Part shown: in pieces, positions 51,231 through 57,786 of the stretch
How the letters are laid out: every line of letters begins with the position of its first letter
How positions within the stretch are numbered: the stretch's first letter is position 1
Assembly (NCBI GenBank): GCA_052400685.1
Contig: JBQTGJ010000003.1
Origin: CAZHHH01 sp052400685
Lineage (GTDB): Bacteria; Bacteroidota; Bacteroidia; Bacteroidales; Marinilabiliaceae
Strand: one strand, 5' to 3'
DNA: 64,000 bases
The notes under the pieces: generated by a model
The model's input: the letters and a program-made list of their open reading frames with translations, nothing else
Told to the model about the DNA's origin: nothing
The model's database searches: none
Program-made: the position numbers and the translations under genes

Positions 51231-52475
51231 TCAATGCGCAGCTGTTTTCTGATAATAAAACCATTGTGCCACTAACCGAATTGCCATTAACAACCATACC
51301 GGGATTAACAGCAGCGATAGATGTTGTGGCAGAACCATAATCAGGCACAGCATAATTAGATTGAAACCCGCCAGTAGTAATAGCAAATAATGAAATCGAT
51401 TTTGTTTTTTTAAGAGAGCGATGATTGCCATAAAATAGAGCGGATTGGCCCACAATAGATGCCAGTTGGGGCCTGTAACTGAATGAAGTGTGAAAAACCA
51501 AAGAAAAAAAATCAGACAACCAATAATGCCAGTAATTAAAAACAGCATTACATTTATCCATTTAATAAACCGGTTGTTTTTGTATTCCCACCACGTCAAA
51601 TAGCTCAACAGGAACAATAGTCCCCAAAAAACAAATGCTGGCGAAATGTTTTTATTGGCTTTCTGTGCCTGATAATTTAGCAGTTGATCAGTGCTTTCGA
51701 CCAGCAAGGTCCCATCGGCTTTTGTGGCTTTAGCAAATTGATTGTGCAAATAATCGGGCAAAAATTGTATACTTAAAGGTGATAAAACGTCGTCGGTAGG
51801 CTGCCCTAAAATAATATTTAGTCCAAGCTGAGTCCATTGGCGGGTACTTAGATAATTATTAATGGCATCCCGATAAGTCATATTTATTTGCGAGTCGGTT
51901 AATACCGGGAAATAAATATCGCCATTCAGGTTGTTAACTACTACATCACGAATCCTTGTGGCACAGTTGTCATAAAAAAAATGATACAAATATTCACGGT
52001 TCTGTGGTTGGGAATTAACCATTAATGCATAAATAATATTTTCAGTCTCTTCCGGCGTGAGATTTAGTTTTTGCTCGACAACCGAACGACGATGGTAACG
52101 GTATTCTCTGATAAAAGCCCTGTAACTGGAAACAGATAATAGATAATTCAATTCGCCACGCATAAATTTAAGATAGAAATTTGGCGTATTAAAATCGAAG
52201 GTGCCGTAATTAAATACAAAATCTTTTTGCTGGGTGGTATCTTTTATTCTGATCGCGGTGTGTCCAAATAAACTATATAGCTCTTCGCCGGGCGCACAGG
52301 TTAAAATCGAAATTGAAGAATGCGACGAAAATTGTCCTTCAATTTTCTGAAAACTATTTAACAATATTAAGAGTGTGAGAAGTAGGTATTTAAGTTGAAC
52401 CGCACGGTTGATGGGTAATGATAAAAATGAGTTTTCAGCACAATTTGATCTATGATTGCTATGGTCCAGATTCAT
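51231..52475 (-). CDS. DUF4105 (Lnb-type) membrane protein
   Basis: 414 aa. After a hydrophobic signal/anchor (about 27-48) comes the DUF4105 periplasmic domain with ILTCAPGEELYSLFGHTAIR and FFYDNCATRIRD, whose histidine and cysteine are the conserved potential active-site residues. The C-terminal third has four or five membrane segments. Related Lnb proteins N-acylate lipoproteins, so a lipoprotein-modifying role is possible but unproven. A methionine nearer the signal is not available, so the 26-residue N-terminal extension is kept with doubt. Confidence 0.82.
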   Translation of the reverse strand: MNLDHSNHRSNCAENSFLSLPINRAVQLKYLLLTLLILLNSFQKIEGQFSSHSSISILTCAPGEELYSLFGHTAIRIKDTTQQKDFVFNYGTFDFNTPNFYLKFMRGELNYLLSVSSYRAFIREYRYHRRSVVEQKLNLTPEETENIIYALMVNSQPQNREYLYHFFYDNCATRIRDVVVNNLNGDIYFPVLTDSQINMTYRDAINNYLSTRQWTQLGLNIILGQPTDDVLSPLSIQFLPDYLHNQFAKATKADGTLLVESTDQLLNYQAQKANKNISPAFVFWGLLFLLSYLTWWEYKNNRFIKWINVMLFLITGIIGCLIFFLWFFTLHSVTGPNWHLLWANPLYFMAIIALLKKQNRFHYLLLLLAGFNLIMLCLIMVLPQHLSLLLIPVWLLMAIRLVAQWFYYQKTAAH

Positions 52476-52589
52476 TTTCTAAAATTTTGAACGAATATAG
52501 CCAATTTTGAACGATGAAGATGCCTGATTGGTTATTTCAGTTTTATTTTTTTGTAAAAGTCACATAGGTGGGCTACGTTTTACGATTTG

Positions 52590-52648
52590 ATTACATATGT
52601 AACCCAGCTAAAAATGCAGTTATTAATAGACTTTATACAGATGTAAAC
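52590..52648. promoter_or_regulatory. Two GTTTACA/TGTAAAC-type sites upstream of DUF4105 gene and unknown gene
   Basis: ATTACATATGTAAC (52590-52603) is a perfect dyad with the TTACA-N2-TGTAA pattern; TATACAGATGTAAAC (52634-52648) is a variant. A half site TGTAAACA lies at 52713-52720. They share the core of the dyad before pyrK and the sites before the XRE gene. The divergent gap 52476-52914 contains no gene. Confidence 0.45.
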
Positions 52649-52834
52649 AATAATAGGGTTAAGAATATCTTAATAAAAAGGCTTTGAAGTTTTATAATTA
52701 AGTTTTGTTTTATGTAAACAACCATTTTGAGTGTATGAAGTATGAAGAGATTTAGCTTTATGACATACTTTAATTTAGTCTTGTTCGTTAAGCATTATTT
52801 TTTAAAGACTTAAGTCAATTCTCCATATTCACAA

Positions 52835-52870
52835 GCTTAATTATATGCTTAATTGTTTGCTTAACTAAGC
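52835..52870. repeat. Three 12-bp direct repeats upstream of the unknown gene
   Basis: GCTTAATTATAT, GCTTAATTGTTT and GCTTAACTAAGC follow one another exactly, framed by AAGCTTA (52833) and TAAGCTT (52866-52872) as inverted arms; the last bases before the ATG repeat TTAAGTTAAGC. The near-helical phase suggests a protein-binding site. Confidence 0.5.
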
Positions 52871-52914
52871 TTCTGTAATTACCTTTAGTACCTTCATTTA
52901 AGTTAAGCGACTAT

Positions 52915-54021
52915 ATGTCTTTATTACCATCCAGAGATCAGCTGATGCAGTCGTGGCCGTCTGTCTTCCCGGGAATCGACCGGGTTGTACTGTTATTTAA
53001 CGAGCCAGACAACGCCGGCATATCGGGTCAGGAGCTCGTTAGGCAAGGTAATAGTTATCGGTTAAGGACGCTCGTGATTGATGGATTGGAGAATCTGGTA
53101 ACCAAAGGAGATCTCGGTTACACATGGCTTCATCCTGATCAGTTGCCTTTTGAAAACAAAAACACTCTAAGTGATCAATTTCAATTGTTTAGCGAAGAAC
53201 AACATGTGGTGTTATCGCTACGATTGGGGAATACTGGTGGTATGGTAGATTTCTTCTATCTCTTTTTTCGTGAGGATCAAAGCAATTTTGGCGTCAGCCG
53301 CTTGCAGGGGCCTCTTGATACTGCTCGTAAGGCACTCATTGGATCTGTTGTTTTTAGAATGGCAAGAATGTTTTATAAATCAGCGCAGCAATTTTTTGAT
53401 TATATTGAAGAGTTTACATCTGTAACACGAGGCCTTCTGGAGAACCAATCGGTTGATTCTGAACCTGTAGTTGGTATTGAATGGATTTCGCATTGGGCGG
53501 AAGATTTTTTATCTAATTATCCCTTACAACCCTCTGGGCGATGGGTTTTGCACGAAAGTTCGTTGAAGAAATTGCAAAAAGCAGCGGATTTTAATGCGGC
53601 AAAAACGGCTCTTTCGAAGGCGGCCCAAATGACTGCGATGTTATATGGTAAAGAAGACGATTGGACTATTTTACCTGCAACCATTTTCTTTACGACGAAA
53701 CAAGAGGTTCGCCCGGTGGAAAAATCGCCTATAAACAATAGCGAGAGTCGTATGAGTCGAACCAAACAATGGCTTGATAATATTGAAACAGCAGCAGCAC
53801 GTCTGGTTTCAGTTGGTGAAGAGCCTACCGGAGCTGCTGTTGGACAGTCATTACAGCGCCCTGTGTCGGCTCCTGCTATTACCGATTGGCTGAGAAAAAA
53901 TCAGCGACGTGTGATGCTTCTTCTTAATCAGTATCCCGAAAAATGGCCGGTTATTAGAGAGCATTTCCGTCCACTGACTAATCTGGTACAACGCGAACAA
54001 AAAATGCGTCAAACAGGCTAA
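52915..54021 (+). CDS. Uncharacterised 368-residue protein
   Basis: Not recognised. It has no signal peptide or membrane segment. Residues 1-240 look like a mixed alpha/beta sensor-like domain (GIDRVVLLFNEPD, VVLSLRLGNTGGMVDFFYLF). The C-terminal 90 residues are helical and basic, with GEEPTGAAVGQSL then PVSAPAITDWLRKNQRRVML and YPEKWPVIREHFRPL, which could be a DNA-binding or oligomerisation module. It stands alone, facing away from the DUF4105 operon, behind three 12-bp direct repeats. A cytoplasmic regulator is my guess only. Confidence 0.75.
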   Translation: MSLLPSRDQLMQSWPSVFPGIDRVVLLFNEPDNAGISGQELVRQGNSYRLRTLVIDGLENLVTKGDLGYTWLHPDQLPFENKNTLSDQFQLFSEEQHVVLSLRLGNTGGMVDFFYLFFREDQSNFGVSRLQGPLDTARKALIGSVVFRMARMFYKSAQQFFDYIEEFTSVTRGLLENQSVDSEPVVGIEWISHWAEDFLSNYPLQPSGRWVLHESSLKKLQKAADFNAAKTALSKAAQMTAMLYGKEDDWTILPATIFFTTKQEVRPVEKSPINNSESRMSRTKQWLDNIETAAARLVSVGEEPTGAAVGQSLQRPVSAPAITDWLRKNQRRVMLLLNQYPEKWPVIREHFRPLTNLVQREQKMRQTG

Positions 54022-54061
54022 TAATTGCTATTTGACGCACTCAATATTCAAACCCTTTGTA

Positions 54062-54976
54062 TTAATCTGTAATCATTCCACCTGTTAGCTCTTTAATATC
54101 GGTCAGCTGATGCTTTTCAAGATATTGTTTTATTCCATCAATGACTTTCAGAGTAATTTGTGGATCAACAAAATTGGCCGTTCCGATTTGAATGGCCGTG
54201 GCACCTGCCAGCATGAATTCGATGGCATCATCGGCACTACTGATGCCCCCCATACCTACTATGGGGATTTTTAATGCCTGTGCTACTTGCCAGACCATAC
54301 GCACAGCCACCGGCTTCACGGCTGGACCTGATAGTCCACCGGTGATAGTTGACAGTTCCGGACGCCGGGTCTTTACATTTATGGACATCCCAAGAAGCGT
54401 GTTAATCAAAGACACGGAGTCGGCACCCGCACTTTCAACGCCTTTGGCAATTTCGACAATGTTGGTTACATTGGGCGATAGTTTTACCATCAGATGTTTC
54501 TTGTAAACCTCACGCACTGCCTTTGTAACTGCTATTGCTGAAGGACAACTGGTGCCAAAAGCCATTCCGCCTTCTTTAACATTCGGACAGGATATATTTA
54601 ATTCGATACCTGGAATATGTTGCAGTTCATTTATCTTCTCAGCCGTCTGAACGTACTCTTCGATGGTTGATCCCGAAACGTTTACAAAAATACTGGTCTG
54701 GTATCCTTTTATCCTTGGATAAATTTCACTTATAAACTTATCAACGCCTTTATTCTGTAATCCCACTGCATTTAGCATTCCCATCGGAGTTTCGGCCATA
54801 CGTGGATATGGATTCCCTTCGCGGTGGTTCAATGTAGTGCCTTTTACCACCATACCTCCCAATGCCGTTAAATCCATAAAATCAGCATATTCCTCTCCGT
54901 AGCCAAAAGTTCCGGAAGCGGTCATAACTGGGTTTTTTAACGTGATATTACCCAATTGTACTTTCAAATTTACCAT
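54062..54976 (-). CDS. pyrD: Dihydroorotate dehydrogenase B, catalytic subunit
   Basis: Oxidises dihydroorotate to orotate; class 1B FMN subunit. The 304-aa protein has the FMN-binding lysine in VVKGTTLNHREGNP (Lys45), the catalytic cysteine Cys130 in NISCPNVKEGG, the VSLINTLLGM segment, GGLSGPAVKPVA and GMGGISSADD. The catalytic Cys (rather than Ser) and the adjacent pyrK show class 1B, which uses NAD. Its start overlaps the pyrK stop by 7 bp, so the two are translationally coupled. Confidence 0.96.
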   Translation of the reverse strand: MVNLKVQLGNITLKNPVMTASGTFGYGEEYADFMDLTALGGMVVKGTTLNHREGNPYPRMAETPMGMLNAVGLQNKGVDKFISEIYPRIKGYQTSIFVNVSGSTIEEYVQTAEKINELQHIPGIELNISCPNVKEGGMAFGTSCPSAIAVTKAVREVYKKHLMVKLSPNVTNIVEIAKGVESAGADSVSLINTLLGMSINVKTRRPELSTITGGLSGPAVKPVAVRMVWQVAQALKIPIVGMGGISSADDAIEFMLAGATAIQIGTANFVDPQITLKVIDGIKQYLEKHQLTDIKELTGGMITD

Positions 54977-55734
54977 AGCAAATATTTTGAGTCAAAAACA
55001 GGCCCATCGGTGCAGGTGCACTTGTGACCGTCGCGGGTGTTGGTAACACAACACAGACAAGCGCCTATACCGCAAGCCATATGATTTTCAAGCGAAACCT
55101 GACAAGTGAGTTGGTGGTTTGTGGCGTATTTGGCCAATATGCGCATCATGGCTTCCGGTCCACAGGTATAAATCCAATCAAAATCGGGCTGCTGGGTACG
55201 CATCACCGGGTGATTAATCACAAAACCTTTGGTACCGTAACTACCATCTTCTGTTGTCACCATCACATCCCCCAGTTCACGATAAGCGTCGAGTCGTACC
55301 AGGGCCGATTTGGTACGTGTGCCTATCAAGAATCGTGGCATAATACCATTTTTTTTCAGGTAACGACCTAAATATAATAAAGGAGCGACACCACAGCCGC
55401 CGCCAACCAATAAAACCCGTTTACTATCGGGTAAATCATACCCCTTGCCCAGAGGATAAATCATATTAACCCTATTGCCAATTTCCAGTTTTGTCAACGA
55501 TTCGGTGCCTTTGCCCACTTCCTGTATCAGAAGTTTTATTTGTTTCTTTTCGTAATCGACATCATGAATCGATAAAGGGCGGCGTAAATAAGCTTGTGGG
55601 TGTGGCGCCAAAACCTCGGCAAATTGACCAGGCAGTATCTCTGGTAATATTTGACTGGCTTGCAACGTCAACACCACGAAATCGTGTGTTTGCCTTTCGT
55701 TGTCAACGACGGTAAAGTCGTGTTGATATTTCAT
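54970..55734 (-). CDS. pyrK: Dihydroorotate dehydrogenase electron-transfer subunit
   Basis: 254-aa iron-sulfur flavoprotein passing electrons from PyrD to NAD. It has an FAD-binding domain with YLRRPLSIHDVD, an NAD-binding domain with LVGGGCGVAPLLYLG and ATTEDGSYG-like VTTEDGSYGTKG, and a 2Fe-2S cluster in NHMACGIGACLCCVTNT followed by a fourth cysteine in HKCTCTDGP. It is first in the pyrKD operon. A promoter box and a perfect 28-bp dyad precede it, indicating dedicated control. Confidence 0.95.
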   Translation of the reverse strand: MKYQHDFTVVDNERQTHDFVVLTLQASQILPEILPGQFAEVLAPHPQAYLRRPLSIHDVDYEKKQIKLLIQEVGKGTESLTKLEIGNRVNMIYPLGKGYDLPDSKRVLLVGGGCGVAPLLYLGRYLKKNGIMPRFLIGTRTKSALVRLDAYRELGDVMVTTEDGSYGTKGFVINHPVMRTQQPDFDWIYTCGPEAMMRILAKYATNHQLTCQVSLENHMACGIGACLCCVTNTRDGHKCTCTDGPVFDSKYLLW

Positions 55735-55760
55735 AGGTAGTTGCTTATAATTTCAATTGT

Positions 55761-55788
55761 CAGATGGTTTACAAATGTAAACCATCTG
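55761..55788 (-). promoter_or_regulatory. Perfect 28-bp dyad operator candidate before pyrKD
   Basis: Arms CAGATGGTTTACA and TGTAAACCATCTG are perfect inverted repeats around AA. It starts about 10 bp after the -7 box at 55798-55805, so it covers the probable transcription start and ends 27 bp before the pyrK ATG. The core GTTTACA-N2-TGTAAAC recurs near the XRE gene. No T-run follows on either strand, so it is not a normal terminator, although an mRNA hairpin role remains possible. Confidence 0.7.
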
Positions 55789-55797
55789 TTTTCATTG

Positions 55798-55805
55798 CAA
55801 ATATA
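55798..55805 (-). promoter_or_regulatory. Promoter -7 box of pyrKD
   Basis: Minus-strand TATATTTG followed by C fits TAnnTTTG, 64 bp before the pyrK ATG and directly before the 28-bp dyad. Confidence 0.6.
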
Positions 55806-55862
55806 GTACATTTTGCTGCGACTAAAAATTGCAATTCAAGGAAATGACAACAACTTATTGAT

Positions 55863-56327
55863 TCACTTTGGATGGTATTCGGCAAAACTACCATCCGAGT
55901 AAAAAAAGACAATACGCTCTATGCCTGTATCCGGCTTTTCGCTTATGGGATTATCAATAGGTCTGTTTGTATCATCTGATGGCTTTTTAATGACCACTTC
56001 TTCTGTTCTTAACTGGTTTTTAATATTATAAACACCTGGCTGTTCATCCTTTATAGTTTCGTCAAACAGACTATTGAAAGTAGGCTCTTGTTTTACACTG
56101 CCTGAGGTTGTTTCCGTACTTTTAAGCATTGATCCTTCACCGGTAACCAGCCAATCACCACTAATGTTGGGGAATGCAGTTAAAATCTTACGCATCACAT
56201 CCAGACTGGGATTGTTACGTCCGGATAAAAAATGGCTAATACTGGAACGTTGTACGCCTATAATTTCAGCAAACTGAATCGGTGTTAGGCCTTTGTAATT
56301 CATGAGTTTTAAGAGGCGTGTTTTCAT
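55863..56327 (-). CDS. XRE-family helix-turn-helix transcriptional regulator
   Basis: Start placed at the ATG at 56325-56327 (MKTRLLKLMNYKGLTPIQFA); the frame is open 14 codons further. The 154-aa protein has a lambda-repressor-type HTH (FAEIIGVQRSSISHFLSGRN, then PSLDVMRKILTAFPNISGDW) and a tail of about 90 residues with no peptidase motif. A half site GTTTACA (56330-56336) lies immediately before its start and another site overlaps its promoter box, which suggests autoregulation. It is upstream of pyrKD on the same strand. The DNA target is inferred, not known. Confidence 0.83.
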   Translation of the reverse strand: MKTRLLKLMNYKGLTPIQFAEIIGVQRSSISHFLSGRNNPSLDVMRKILTAFPNISGDWLVTGEGSMLKSTETTSGSVKQEPTFNSLFDETIKDEQPGVYNIKNQLRTEEVVIKKPSDDTNRPIDNPISEKPDTGIERIVFFYSDGSFAEYHPK

Positions 56328-56390
56328 TTGTTTACATATTTGGTCGTATGGCAGATTTAATAAGGCCATTTCTTATTATTGTACACACTT

Positions 56391-56405
56391 GTTTACAAAA
56401 GTAAT
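56391..56405 (-). promoter_or_regulatory. Promoter box with overlapping operator-like site before the XRE gene
   Basis: On the minus strand ATTACTTTTGTAAAC contains the -7 box TACTTTTG (56396-56403) running into GTAAAC, that is the site GTTTACA-AA-AGTAAT read on the plus strand. It lies 69 bp before the chosen XRE start. Confidence 0.5.
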
Positions 56406-56433
56406 AATTAAAAATTACAATTTGATCGTCTCT

Positions 56434-56454
56434 TGTAAACAATCAAATGTTTAC
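56434..56454. promoter_or_regulatory. Inverted repeat upstream of the XRE promoter
   Basis: GTAAACA (56435-56441) and TGTTTAC (56448-56454) form inverted arms around 6 bp, about 31-58 bp upstream of the XRE -7 box. The same heptamer occurs in the pyrK dyad but in the opposite arrangement. Confidence 0.45.
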
Positions 56455-57185
56455 TCTTGTAACTAATTGAAGCATTTACCACGGTCAAATTAATAGCGTT
56501 TAGAGGTTGCTCCAGTAGAGAATGAATTGGGTTGTTATAATTATTTGTAATAGAATGTATCAATCAGCTACGATTCTATGGTTTTTGATTGACGTCCTTT
56601 TTAAAACTACTTATTTTGATTGATACTACGAATACTTAATTGCCTTGTATTTAAGTATTTGAATAAATTCTCTTTTCAAAAAAAAGTAATGCTTGAAATA
56701 ATTCTATTATATAACTGGTTATTAGTTACATAATAGTCTATTTAGAAGTAAACCTCCATCCTTTTGTATAATTATACATCAACAGATTAGAATATATTGA
56801 ATTTAGACTTTCAGTAATCCTCACAATAGTATGATTTTATGATTGTTATATTTATATTGCATGAACTTAATCTTATCCAAAAAACAGTTTACATCTGTAA
56901 TATAAGACCTCTCTCCCATTTTTTTATCAAAACTCGATCGTTTATTGTTGTTTTAGGTTGTGATCGTTTTGTTCTTCATTCGTCGTGTCATACACTGTTT
57001 GGTTGCCATTGCCTGCAAATTGCACAAAAAACACCATTACATTTCTTTCGCCCCACAGTGAATTATTCAACCATATACGCCATTTTAAGAGCTTTAATTA
57101 TGTTAGGTAGCCAGTTGCAAAAAAAAATGGATTTCTACGTTATGCTTGTCTTTAAAATGGATATTTCCTATAGTCTGATTTCAGC
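56455..57185. other. Long AT-rich region without recognisable gene
   Basis: About 730 bp. One further site GTTTACATCTGTAAT is at 56886-56900. A 128-codon frame (56839-57225) has a biased Phe/Ile/Leu/Cys/His composition, no motif, and runs into the flavodoxin terminator; I do not call it a gene. Confidence 0.45.
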
Positions 57186-57218
57186 AAAAAAAAACCGGAA
57201 GCTTACGCCTCCGGTTTT
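57186..57218 (-). terminator. Rho-independent terminator of flavodoxin gene
   Basis: AAAACCGGA (57191-57199) pairs with TCCGGTTTT (57210-57218); the A-run at 57186-57194 gives a T-run on the minus strand. It lies 23 bp past the flavodoxin stop. Confidence 0.85.
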
Positions 57219-57240
57219 GGGTTGAATGAATTCTCAGGTT

Positions 57241-57753
57241 TTACTTACGTCCAAATTCTTTATTAATTTGCGCAATCCAATTTTTGATTCGATCGCTGGT
57301 ATAAGCGGACTGATTTTCGATATCAAGCGCCAAACCAACAAACTGATTTCCCCGCTGTGCTCTCGAATATTCGTACGTATAACCGTCGGTTGACGTAAAT
57401 CCAACCACTGTTCCACCATGACTTTCTATAAATTCGGCCATTATTCCTACGCCATCAACAAAATTTTCCGGGTAATTTTTTTGATCGCCACCGCCAAAAA
57501 TGGCAAACTTTTTATTTTTGAAAGAGAGATCTTCTATGGCAGGTAAATATTCATCCCAATAATTCGGTAACTCACCATCAAACCAGGTCGGCACCGCTAA
57601 AATATAATGGTCAAACTTTTTAAAATCGTCGCCGGTGGCCACATCGACATCCACTTCTTCGCAATTTTCTTCTCCCAGCTGCTTAATCATCTTTTTGACC
57701 TGTTGATGAGTTTTAATGGACCGGAAACTATAAAAAATTCCTATTTTTTTCAT
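57241..57753 (-). CDS. fldA: Long-chain flavodoxin with divergent phosphate loop
   Basis: 170-aa FMN electron carrier. WF/Y-type isoalloxazine loops are seen in VPTWFDGELPNYWDEYL and FGGGDQKNYPENFVDGVGIM. The C-terminal part (GLALDIENQSAYTSDRIKNW) is typical of long-chain flavodoxins. The N-terminal FMN-phosphate loop, normally G-S/T-x-T-G-x-T, reads SFRSIKT (residues 9-15) here, retaining only the last threonine and one serine. It is 33 bp downstream of the E1 gene and likely co-transcribed with it, although no direct biochemical link between the two is established. Confidence 0.85.
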   Translation of the reverse strand: MKKIGIFYSFRSIKTHQQVKKMIKQLGEENCEEVDVDVATGDDFKKFDHYILAVPTWFDGELPNYWDEYLPAIEDLSFKNKKFAIFGGGDQKNYPENFVDGVGIMAEFIESHGGTVVGFTSTDGYTYEYSRAQRGNQFVGLALDIENQSAYTSDRIKNWIAQINKEFGRK

Positions 57754-57786
57754 TTCTAATAATTTTATTATTCTACAACACGCCGT

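Noticed and set aside
51118..51561. 147-codon minus-strand frame overlapping DUF4105 and TlpA-like genes
   Set aside because: It overlaps two well-supported genes in another frame.
53412..53426. GTTTACATCTGTAAC inside the coding region of the unknown gene as a functional operator
   Set aside because: It fits the site pattern, but being within a gene it may be chance; I mention it only as part of the cluster and do not call it a site.
56839..57225. 128-codon plus-strand frame
   Set aside because: Biased low-complexity composition, no motif, overlaps the flavodoxin terminator and ends in it.
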